Part shown: one piece after another, positions 49,185 to 57,420 of the stretch | How positions within the stretch are numbered: the first letter of the stretch is position 1 | Layout: every line of letters begins with the position of its first letter | The notes under the pieces: model-generated | What the model was told of the DNA's origin: nothing | The model's database searches: none | Seen by the model: the letters and a program-made list of their open reading frames with translations, nothing else | NCBI GenBank assembly: GCA_018699415.1 | Contig: JABIQM010000036.1 | Location: 31,499 to 95,498 of the forward strand | DNA from: Acidimicrobiaceae bacterium | GTDB lineage: Bacteria > Actinomycetota > Acidimicrobiia > Acidimicrobiales > Aldehydirespiratoraceae | Length of the DNA stretch: 64,000 bases | Direction of reading: 5' to 3' | Translations under genes and position numbers: made by a program

Positions 49185-49985
49185 ATGCCACTCGCCGACT
49201 ACTCCAGCGAATCGTTCACCAACAATGGTATTACACACGAGGTGTTTCACCGAGGATCCGGGCCGTGCGTCTTGGTGGCGCCCGAGATCCCAGGAATCAC
49301 CCCTGCCGTGGTGGCGTTCGCCGACCGCCTCGTCGATCTCGGAATGTCAGTAGCGATTCCCTCGATGTTCGGCGTTCCAGGCAAGCCAAGCACCCGACCA
49401 CGGGCCATCCGAGTCCTTATCCGCTCGTGTATCAGTCGAGAGTTCCATGCGCTCGCTCTTGGCGACACCGCTCCGGCAACGGTATGGCTCCGTGCCCTTT
49501 CCCGTTCCTTGCACGAGCGTCACGGCGGGCCCGGAATCGGCTTCGTCGGCATGTGCTTCACCGGCGGCTACGGGCTCGCCATGATGCGTGAAGATTCCGT
49601 CATCGCTCCTGTCCTCTCACAACCATCCCTCCCGCTCCCCATCGGCAAGACGCGCTCGGCGAACGTCGGCCTTTATACCGAACAACTTCGAGTCGTAGCT
49701 GAACGAGCGGAGGCCGGCTGTCCAGTGCTAGGACTCCGATTCACCAGCGATCTAGCGGTGCCTGCGGAGCGGTTTGCAACGCTCCGCGCCGCGCTCGGCG
49801 ACCACTTCCTCTACGAAGAGATCACCAGCCCCGATGATTCGCTCGACCCAAGGGTCCAGAAACTCGCCCATGGTGTGCTCACCGAGGACCTTGCCCCCGA
49901 TTCAAGTCCGGAACACCCAACTCAGGTCGCATTGAGTCGCACACTCAAGTTCCTCAGCGAGCGACTACTTCCGTCCGCTGACTAG
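49185..49985 (+). CDS. Dienelactone hydrolase family protein
   Basis: VLVAPEIPGITPAVVAFADRLVDLG; IGFVGMCFTGGYGLAM nucleophile Cys. Confidence 0.85.
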   Translation: MPLADYSSESFTNNGITHEVFHRGSGPCVLVAPEIPGITPAVVAFADRLVDLGMSVAIPSMFGVPGKPSTRPRAIRVLIRSCISREFHALALGDTAPATVWLRALSRSLHERHGGPGIGFVGMCFTGGYGLAMMREDSVIAPVLSQPSLPLPIGKTRSANVGLYTEQLRVVAERAEAGCPVLGLRFTSDLAVPAERFATLRAALGDHFLYEEITSPDDSLDPRVQKLAHGVLTEDLAPDSSPEHPTQVALSRTLKFLSERLLPSAD

Positions 49986-51358
49986 GCGCCGAGAAGCAGA
50001 AATAGCCCGATAACGGTGTAGAGGATCATCACGAACAGCATCGGGTACTGCGACCGCACCGCCGTGCGGTGGTCGTATCGACTGATCGCCACATCGTGCG
50101 CCGCAGCAACCGCAAGGACATGGCCCACGGCAATCGCCAGCGTCTGCACCCATGCGATCGTCGATGGGGATACCAGCGTGAAATTGATGGCGTAGTCCTT
50201 GGTGCCGAACAGATCCCAACCCTTCCCCAACGGATCGCTGATCTGGATGATCATACGTTGGCCGTCGAGCACAAGCAGGCTGAAGTAGTGAGCAACTGCA
50301 TAGGCGGCGGCGATCGGCACCAGCGTCGGGCCAAAGATCTCGCTCAACTCGGACGCATCCTCACCGGTCAGTGACGACATCATGCTCATAGCAACGAAAT
50401 AAACCATCGCCACTAAGCCGACAATCACGAGCAGTCCCACCGTGCTGGTGATTGTCCGATCCCAGCCCACCTGACCCCCGGCTACACCAAGCCAGAACGA
50501 ACTCCTGGTGAACCCGTCAAAAGTCGTGGACCCAAGTACCACAAGGACAAACGGCACCGTCCCTGGGGTGTGGGGTAAACGGCTCAGTCCCGTGAGCGGT
50601 GAACGGGCCCGGAGGCGTCCATCCTCAACAAAGAGCGGAGCCATCGCTGCGAGCTTGCCGAAGAGCACGGCGAAGCCCTCCGCTGTTCGCACAAAACTCC
50701 GACCGTGCCGAACGGCACCGCCGAGTACCGCAACGCTGTACACAGCGAGGAAGACGCCAATCGAACGCGGGGATTCCGTCGAGTGATACGCAAGCTCGTA
50801 CCAGAGGTAGACGAGTATCGACCCCACCGCAGGCCACAACGTCATTCCATCGATATTCACCGGTTCAAGCGATTGGCCACGGGTACGAGCCCAGAGCCAG
50901 GCTGCCCCGTCAGCGATGGTCTCGAAGGGATTGAACAACCGCCAGACGTCACCAATCAGAAATGATGCCACCTGGAGACCGACCCAGAACCAGATAAGAA
51001 ACGCATCACCAGAAAGATTGACAGCGCTGTTGATGTTGCCCGCCCACGCCGCGATTAGGACAATCACAAAGAGGAACAGGCCAAACAGTCGGGTCAGCGA
51101 GAACAGCACCCTCATGCCGGTCGTCCGCACACTTAGCAGCGAACGGCCAACGGCGGCGTCGGCGAGGCGGGGCGTGGACCAGAACGCTCCCAGAGCAACA
51201 AACGAGCTTGCCACGGCAAATCCTGCGGCCCATACCAACTGCCAGGCTGGCAGCGGAAGATCAGTCCGGCCGCCAATACCGTGGGCGGAGGCTGGACCCA
51301 TTACCCCAAAAAGCGCCGTCGTAATGAATACGAGGGCAAACAACACGCGACGGATCAT
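49982..51358 (-). CDS. Polytopic membrane protein of unknown function (resembles actinobacterial proteins annotated as fenitrothion hydrolase-like)
   Basis: 458 aa, about 10 hydrophobic segments; N-terminus SAHGIGGRTDLPLPAWQLVWAAGFAVASSFVALGAFW. Confidence 0.75.
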   Translation of the reverse strand: MIRRVLFALVFITTALFGVMGPASAHGIGGRTDLPLPAWQLVWAAGFAVASSFVALGAFWSTPRLADAAVGRSLLSVRTTGMRVLFSLTRLFGLFLFVIVLIAAWAGNINSAVNLSGDAFLIWFWVGLQVASFLIGDVWRLFNPFETIADGAAWLWARTRGQSLEPVNIDGMTLWPAVGSILVYLWYELAYHSTESPRSIGVFLAVYSVAVLGGAVRHGRSFVRTAEGFAVLFGKLAAMAPLFVEDGRLRARSPLTGLSRLPHTPGTVPFVLVVLGSTTFDGFTRSSFWLGVAGGQVGWDRTITSTVGLLVIVGLVAMVYFVAMSMMSSLTGEDASELSEIFGPTLVPIAAAYAVAHYFSLLVLDGQRMIIQISDPLGKGWDLFGTKDYAINFTLVSPSTIAWVQTLAIAVGHVLAVAAAHDVAISRYDHRTAVRSQYPMLFVMILYTVIGLFLLLGA

Positions 51359-51705
51359 CTCACCGTCAATTCAATGATCAGCTGGCCTGACTCCTCGAAC
51401 TCGATCTCGAACCGACCCGGAATCAAGGCGTCAAAAACAATCGACCCCTGGCCGTTCTCGAGCTCTAGATAAAGGTCATAGCCGTGGATATGGATCTGGT
51501 CTGTTCCATCGCCGGTGGCCATGAGCGTGATCGTGTCTCCGATCGACGCGCTCTCTCGACGAACTCCGCCAACCAACTCGCCGTCCTCGATCACCAGATC
51601 GAAAGTCGGGCCAGCGGTCAATTCCCCAATTGGTTCGGGTCCTACACCGCATGCGGTGGCGCCAAGTACTATCGCTACGAGTACGACACGTCGCCAGAAC
51701 AACAT
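51355..51705 (-). CDS. Small lipoprotein, cupredoxin-like beta domain
   Basis: Lipobox LGATACG; DQIHIHGYDLYLELENGQGSIVFDALIPGRFEIEFEESGQLIIELTVR; ATGA overlap with 49982..51358. Confidence 0.7.
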   Translation of the reverse strand: MLFWRRVVLVAIVLGATACGVGPEPIGELTAGPTFDLVIEDGELVGGVRRESASIGDTITLMATGDGTDQIHIHGYDLYLELENGQGSIVFDALIPGRFEIEFEESGQLIIELTVR

Positions 51706-52640
51706 CAGCCGACCGTAATCGTCGTCTGCGCCTCGACGGCTTCGCCATTGACAACGTAGGGCGCATGATCGTTGCTGTAGGCTGCGACAGTGATCTCCAG
51801 ATCGCCTTGCGGTAGAGCGCCGATATGGGTCGCTCCACCATAAAGACGGCCAAGTTTCTGGCCGTTCACATAGATGTGCAGATGCCCCTCGCCGTCCACC
51901 GGGTCCTGCGATGCGTGTGCGCCGGTCAGAACCATGCCATCGACCTCAATAAACGCGTTGTAGCCAGACTTTGGATCAGGTAAGACCTGAAGTGAGAGGG
52001 TCGGCGCGGGCCCGGCAAACTCAACTTCGGTCGGCTCTCCATGGCTGTGAGCATCGTGGGTGTGCTCAGGCATCGAGAACGTCGCCATCGCGTGGATCGG
52101 CTCGCCGTTATAGGCATAGCGCCGATGGTCGTTGGCCGAAAGTTCGACCATGATCTCAGTCACGCCCTCGGTGACCCCAGCAAAGTAGATCCACTCGTTA
52201 TAAAAGCGAAGGACCTTCTCGCCATCGATGTACAGATGGAAGTGGCCTTCGCCCTCGACATGTTCGGTCGAAGCTGAGCGCGCCGCGACCGTGTAGTTAG
52301 TGGTGTTGACCGCGATGTTGATACCACCAGCTGGGTCGGCGATCACCTCGATGTTGATCGTCGGCACCGCATCGCCCACGAACTCGACAGCATCGCTGTG
52401 CATCTCATCTCGGTCATGCTCAGCACCGCTGGGCATCTCATCTCGGTCATGCTCAGCACCGCTGGGCATCTCATCTCGGTCATGCTCTGCACCGCTGTGC
52501 ACTGAGGTGTCATCGGCTGCCGGTTCGGGGGTCCCCTCTTGACCAGCCGAGGTGATTCGGTCGTCGTTGCTACACGAAGCGGCAAGGAACACCGGCAGAG
52601 AAAGGGAGGCAATAAGCCACATAATCGCACGTATATGCAT
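51705..52640 (-). CDS. Lipoprotein with His/Asp/Glu-rich repeats and two tandem HxH beta domains
   Basis: Lipobox FLAASCS; three SGAEHDRDEM repeats; duplicated GEGHFHLYIDGEKVLRFY / GEGHLHIYVNGQKLGRLY domains. Confidence 0.8.
   Translation of the reverse strand: MHIRAIMWLIASLSLPVFLAASCSNDDRITSAGQEGTPEPAADDTSVHSGAEHDRDEMPSGAEHDRDEMPSGAEHDRDEMHSDAVEFVGDAVPTINIEVIADPAGGINIAVNTTNYTVAARSASTEHVEGEGHFHLYIDGEKVLRFYNEWIYFAGVTEGVTEIMVELSANDHRRYAYNGEPIHAMATFSMPEHTHDAHSHGEPTEVEFAGPAPTLSLQVLPDPKSGYNAFIEVDGMVLTGAHASQDPVDGEGHLHIYVNGQKLGRLYGGATHIGALPQGDLEITVAAYSNDHAPYVVNGEAVEAQTTITVG
52401..52499. repeat. Three tandem copies of a 33-bp unit inside the lipoprotein gene
   Basis: catctcatctcggtcatgctcagcaccgctggg at 52401-52433, 52434-52466 and 52467-52499 (last copy with two changes). 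Confidence 0.95.
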
Positions 52641-52702
52641 AAGTAATCTCCTGAAGAATCGTCGAATCGAACTTGAACAGCGCCGCGCGAACGGCGCCTA
52701 CG

Positions 52703-53161
52703 TCAACTGATTCGTGCAGGAGGTCCGCGGCGCCCGACCATGGCGGGAACGAACGTGACAGGCAGCCGCTGGAGATCGACCGATGTAGCGACAACACGCA
52801 CGGGTGTGAGCAGGAAAATGATGTTTTGATCAACGAGGCGCTCTATTGCAATACGGCCAATGCTGAGGCCAGCGCGAACGGCGCCAATTACCTGCCGGAC
52901 GAGGAATCCCATCACGAAGCCAGCACCCAGAGCACCCAGGCCACCAACTCCCACAGACGCATCGGTGGTCGACGCGACATCAGCCAAGACTGACACCATG
53001 GTGACCGAAACAAACGGAATCGCAGCAATGCCAGCGATCACAGCGCCGGTAGCGCGTGTCGAAGCGATCGGGTGAGCCACAGCAGACAACGATACCAATG
53101 AGGCGGCCTTCTCAAAAGCGGGGCAACATGAAACGCCGGATGGAGGAATCTCACGGCCCAC
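52703..53161 (-). CDS. Hypothetical membrane protein
   Basis: 152 aa with Gly/Ala-rich hydrophobic segments; no recognised family. Confidence 0.4.
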   Translation of the reverse strand: MGREIPPSGVSCCPAFEKAASLVSLSAVAHPIASTRATGAVIAGIAAIPFVSVTMVSVLADVASTTDASVGVGGLGALGAGFVMGFLVRQVIGAVRAGLSIGRIAIERLVDQNIIFLLTPVRVVATSVDLQRLPVTFVPAMVGRRGPPARIS

Positions 53162-53502
53162 GCAGCATCAGTGTTGACATTGACCTACGACAACGAGCAG
53201 GGTGCGGAAATTGCTCAGTTGGAACGATGCCAGTAGCCGTGGAGAGTGCGGCCCCCATACGTACTTGTCTCCTGGCGAACACTTGGGTATGGCCTCCTGA
53301 ACAAGCGTCTCGCTTCCGTCATGAGATATGTCACTTCCATGCCTGGACACAAGGTTCTCGAGCCCTGCGTCGCAGACTTCGCGACATCTGTTCTCCCTGT
53401 GATCTTGGCCTCACAAATGCCAATCGGGGCTGTGAACGACACAAACGGAATTGGACCACATGCCCTATCGATGGAGATCCCTCACCTTGGGATACTGAAA
53501 GA

Positions 53503-54126
53503 ATGACTCGGACTCGGTTCTTCCCGTACGCGCGATCGCGGCTAACCGCGGGCGATGAACGGGGGACATCTCTCATTGAGTACGCACTTCTTTTGGCGAT
53601 GATGGGTGCATCGGTCACCGCTGCGGTTGAGGGCACCAGCACTGCATTTGAAGCGAAGATCAATGAAGCCTCCGCTGGTATCAGCCACGGCGTCTCGGAT
53701 GCGACCACCACGACTGCGTCAAACGAGACAACCACAAGCACGACAACCACAAGCACGACAACCACAAGCACGAAGACGACTGCAGCTCCGACGGCAAACA
53801 CCACCACCGAGTTCCAGGACAAGTCGAAGAAGAACCAGGACAAGGCCAAGATCGCACTGAAGTTCTTCGACGGAAATAGCGCCAAGATCGGTGGTATGGA
53901 AGTCGTGATTCGCTTCACCTATGACGACGGCACGTGGGAAGAGACCACCGTGACCACCGGTTCAAGTGGCGGTGGAAAGGGCAAGATAAGCGTGACCCGT
54001 CACAACGTGGGAACCTGCTGCAGCCCCACCGACGGCTGGGACGTTATCGCCACGATCATGAGTGCCGAGAAGGATGGAATCAGCTATATCCCTGACGCCA
54101 GCATCTTTACTTTGAACCATAGCTGA
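53503..54126 (+). CDS. Flp/Fap-type pilin-like protein with Thr-rich linker and C-terminal beta domain
   Basis: AGDERGTSLIEYALLLAMMGASVTAAVEGTSTAFEAKINEAS; T-rich repeats; then about 75 aa globular-looking domain. Confidence 0.72.
   Translation: MTRTRFFPYARSRLTAGDERGTSLIEYALLLAMMGASVTAAVEGTSTAFEAKINEASAGISHGVSDATTTTASNETTTSTTTTSTTTTSTKTTAAPTANTTTEFQDKSKKNQDKAKIALKFFDGNSAKIGGMEVVIRFTYDDGTWEETTVTTGSSGGGKGKISVTRHNVGTCCSPTDGWDVIATIMSAEKDGISYIPDASIFTLNHS
53728..53772. repeat. Three perfect copies of a 15-bp unit encoding Thr/Ser-rich linker
   Basis: acaaccacaagcacg x3. Confidence 0.95.
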
Positions 54127-54175
54127 CGTCAGCACCGGCACTCTGGTGCCGACACCGAACCCGGCACAAAATGAC

Positions 54176-54203
54176 AATCGGCGGCCCCGAAGGGCCGCCG
54201 ATT
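54176..54203. terminator. Bidirectional intrinsic-terminator-like hairpin between convergent genes
   Basis: AATCGGCGGCCC-CGAA-GGGCCGCCGATT, perfect 12-bp stem; minus-strand exit reads GTCATTTTG, plus-strand exit TCGTG. Confidence 0.7.
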
Positions 54204-54221
54204 TCGTGTAGTCAGACGTGC

Positions 54222-55136
54222 TCAGCCAAGAGCGGCAGCAAGGGCCTCAACCGACGGAGCGAAATAGTACGAACCCGAAGCGGGCGTCGAGTAGTCGGTG
54301 ATCGCATCAGTCTCATGGTCGTTGTGACCGTACATGGCTTCCATGCGTTCACGCAGAGGAGCCTGCGTCTTACAGAAGCCCATGAAGTACAGGCCGACAG
54401 TGCCGTCGTGGAAGGCGTACGGCGTTGACCGGCGAACCATCTCACCACGCTTGGCGGTCGACTCGTCGGCCGTGGCGCCTTCACGCAGCTCCACATGAGA
54501 GAGATGCGAGCGAGGAACCTGAACGTCGAGCTTGGTCGAGTCTGCCTTGGTACGGCCGAACACGTTCTCTTCCTCGTTGAGGCTCAGCGATGCCCAGTAG
54601 TTCATGTCGTGAACCCAACGCTGGGCGATGCAGTACGAGCCACCCGCGCCGGCTTCACCGTCGGCGATGATGCCTCGGTCCTGCTGGTCTTCGGGGGCGG
54701 GGTTCCCTGTGCCGTCAATGTGCCCGGTGAGGTCAAGGCTGTTCTTGTAGATGAAACACGGGGTCTCACGTGCAACCGACATGTGACCCGCCAGCGCGCG
54801 GCGAGCCGTGTGCTGCACTTCCCAAATCAGATCCTTGTCGGCGTGGTGGACCCACAAGAGAAGCTCTTCCTGAGTCCCCTTGGCGACCTTGGAGCCGTCG
54901 GGAGATTCGTAACCGGGGTAGTCCTGGAAGTCGCCACCGGTCTCAATGCCGAGATCAGTGGCGAGGGACGGACCCACAAGGATGCACAGGTTGACACCCT
55001 GCGCTGCCGCGTCGGCCTGTGCCTCTTTGAGAGCCTGCTTGATGACGCCCAAATCGGCGCCCTCAGTGCGGCTCATGTGGACGTACCACTGGTACTTCTG
55101 GAGATCCCCGAGGATCGCCGGTTGCGAAGTTGCCAT
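54222..55136 (-). CDS. DyP-type haem peroxidase
   Basis: LDLTGHIDGTGNPAPED (GxxDG); RSTPYAFHDGTVGLYFMGFCKTQAPLRERMEAMYG. Confidence 0.88.
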   Translation of the reverse strand: MATSQPAILGDLQKYQWYVHMSRTEGADLGVIKQALKEAQADAAAQGVNLCILVGPSLATDLGIETGGDFQDYPGYESPDGSKVAKGTQEELLLWVHHADKDLIWEVQHTARRALAGHMSVARETPCFIYKNSLDLTGHIDGTGNPAPEDQQDRGIIADGEAGAGGSYCIAQRWVHDMNYWASLSLNEEENVFGRTKADSTKLDVQVPRSHLSHVELREGATADESTAKRGEMVRRSTPYAFHDGTVGLYFMGFCKTQAPLRERMEAMYGHNDHETDAITDYSTPASGSYYFAPSVEALAAALG

Positions 55137-55257
55137 AGAAAGATTCCCTGTTCTTGTGTGCGATGGAGACGTTCTAACCTTAGACCAAGTCCAGCGTAGA
55201 AGGGCATCGCGAACAGCCCTTTTTCCAGATCGCGGATTTGAGACCTACTGTGAGGCC

Positions 55258-56520
55258 ATGACAATATCGAAAGCCGATCTCGATACAGCGATCATCACGT
55301 CAGAGGCGTACGGCGAGCAGAGCTTTCCGTTCGAGGAATGGCGATGGCTGCGGGCGAACGACCCGATCCATTGGACCGATGTCGACAAACTCGAAAATTT
55401 CTGGGCTATCACCCGACATCGTCACATCACTGAGATCTCCTCCCAACCAGAGGTGTTCTCAAATGAAGCTGGCAACATCGTGATCTTCCGCGAAGAGCAG
55501 GCGGCCACCTTTGATCGCGAAGACAACCCTTTCAATTCAATGCGGGTGATCATCCAGATGGATCCACCGGATCATCGAGAGTTCCGCAATGTGGCGAGTG
55601 GCTTCTTCACACCACGCGGTATCACCCGACTCGACGAGATCGTCACCAATACCGCCAGGATGGTTATCGACCGCCTCAGCGAACACGGATCCGAGCCGGT
55701 CGATTTTGTTGCCGAAGTCGCCCAACGACACCCACTACGGGTCCTGTGCACGATTCTCGGGGTCCCGCCCGAGGACGAGGATCGCCTTCTCGAACTCACG
55801 TCCCAACTATTCGCCTTCGACGACCCGGACCTCGGTCCTCCCGGAGAGGACCGCCAGGCAGCGGCCGATCTCTTGGGATTGCAGTTCTACGACCTCTTCA
55901 ACGTCATCATCGAAGAGCGTCGAGAAAACCCCCGTGATGACCTCGCATCACTGCTCGCCAACGCTCAACTTAAGAACGGCGAACCCATGGGACTCATCGA
56001 AACGCTCGGCTATTACCTGATCGTCTTCAACGCCGGGCACGACACCACCCGGCATTCCCTTTCTGGAGCAATCGGCGCATTCCTCGAACACCCCGAGGAG
56101 TTCGCTCGACTGAAGAAAGACCCGAGTCTGCTGAAGACTGCCGTCGACGAGATCGTGCGCTACACCGCGCCAGTCAACTACATGAAGCGAACTGCCATGC
56201 AGGACTATCAACTTGATGACACACTCATCAAAAAGGGCGACCGGCTCTGCATGTTCTACGGTGCCGCCAATCGTGACGAGGAGATCTTCGACGATCCAGA
56301 CCGTTTCGATGTCGGCCGAGAGCACAACCGGCACCTGGGCTTTGGATGGGCCGAGCACTACTGCCTCGGAGCACACCTGGCAAAGGCGAGCATTTCAGCG
56401 CTGCTGGAACAGATGATCGAACGAATCGAGTCCATGGAACCCGCCGCCGAGCCCACCTACACCGCCAGCAGCTTCGTACACGGGTACAAGACCCTCCCGG
56501 TGAAGGTGAACTGGACCTGA
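55258..56520 (+). CDS. Cytochrome P450
   Basis: NAGHDTTRHSLSGAI (I-helix), EIVRYTAPV (ExxR), HLGFGWAEHYCLGAHLAKASI (haem Cys). Start ATG 55258 preferred over track start. Confidence 0.95.
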   Translation: MTISKADLDTAIITSEAYGEQSFPFEEWRWLRANDPIHWTDVDKLENFWAITRHRHITEISSQPEVFSNEAGNIVIFREEQAATFDREDNPFNSMRVIIQMDPPDHREFRNVASGFFTPRGITRLDEIVTNTARMVIDRLSEHGSEPVDFVAEVAQRHPLRVLCTILGVPPEDEDRLLELTSQLFAFDDPDLGPPGEDRQAAADLLGLQFYDLFNVIIEERRENPRDDLASLLANAQLKNGEPMGLIETLGYYLIVFNAGHDTTRHSLSGAIGAFLEHPEEFARLKKDPSLLKTAVDEIVRYTAPVNYMKRTAMQDYQLDDTLIKKGDRLCMFYGAANRDEEIFDDPDRFDVGREHNRHLGFGWAEHYCLGAHLAKASISALLEQMIERIESMEPAAEPTYTASSFVHGYKTLPVKVNWT

Positions 56521-57374
56521 TGAAAAGCTTTACCGACAAGATCGTTGTCGTCACCGGCGGCGGAACCGGCATGGGTCGTGAACTCATCCGTCAACTGACA
56601 GCAGAGGGGGCACGGGTCGCGACCTGTGATGTCAGCATCGAAAACATGGAAATAACCGCTGCGATCGTCGCCGAGGAGACCCCCACCGCCAACCTGCTCA
56701 TCCATCGCGCGGATGTATCGAGCGAGTCCGACCTCGAGTCGTTTCGCGATGCAATCCTTCAACACTTCCACACCGACCACATCCATGCCGTTTTCAACAA
56801 CGCCGGGATCGCCGGCGGCGGGAGCATGTTCGACGAACGAGCGAACTGGGATCGCACATTTGCCGTCACGTGGGGCGGCGTCTATCTCGGTTGCCGCGTC
56901 TTCCTTCCGTTTGTCGTGGCCGCTCCCGAGGGCTTGATCGTCAACACGAGCTCGGTGAACGGGTTTTATGCGAGCTTCGGCAAAGGCCGCCCCCACACCG
57001 CATACTCCACCGCAAAGTTCGCGGTCAAAGGATTCACCGAGGCGCTGATGGAGGACCTTGAGGTCAATGCACCCCACGTCCGGGCTGCGGTGGTGATGCC
57101 CGGACACATCGGCACGCAGATCATTACCAACTCAATGCATGCTCGGGCGATTGAACCAACGCCTGAGGAAGCCGAACTCCAACTCTTGGCTGCACAACAG
57201 TTCGAGACGCTGGCACCAATGACGGGCGAGGAAGCCGCAACTGTCATCCTCGATGCAGTCAAGGCCGGAACGTGGCGCATTCTCGTCGGTGCCGATGCTC
57301 ACGAACTCGACGAGGCAGTGCGCGCCGACCCGGAAAACGCCTACGAGCGAGATCTCTTTAGACTTCTCGGCTAA
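56520..57374 (+). CDS. Short-chain dehydrogenase/reductase
   Basis: MKSFTDKIVVVTGGGTGMGRELIRQL; NNAGIAGG; YSTAKFAVKGF; TGATG overlap with P450. Confidence 0.92.
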   Translation: MKSFTDKIVVVTGGGTGMGRELIRQLTAEGARVATCDVSIENMEITAAIVAEETPTANLLIHRADVSSESDLESFRDAILQHFHTDHIHAVFNNAGIAGGGSMFDERANWDRTFAVTWGGVYLGCRVFLPFVVAAPEGLIVNTSSVNGFYASFGKGRPHTAYSTAKFAVKGFTEALMEDLEVNAPHVRAAVVMPGHIGTQIITNSMHARAIEPTPEEAELQLLAAQQFETLAPMTGEEAATVILDAVKAGTWRILVGADAHELDEAVRADPENAYERDLFRLLG

Positions 57375-57420
57375 CAACTGGTCTACCATCTCGCATTCCA
57401 ACGATGAACGGAGACGCCTG

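Noticed and set aside
53056-53502. N-terminal extension of the pilin ORF (track start 53056)
   Set aside because: Extension lacks pilin-like or domain-like features; ATG at 53503 places the prepilin motif near the N-terminus as expected.
54222-55136. DyP peroxidase as an encapsulin cargo
   Set aside because: C-terminus (SVEALAAALG) lacks an obvious cargo-loading peptide and no encapsulin gene is visible nearby.
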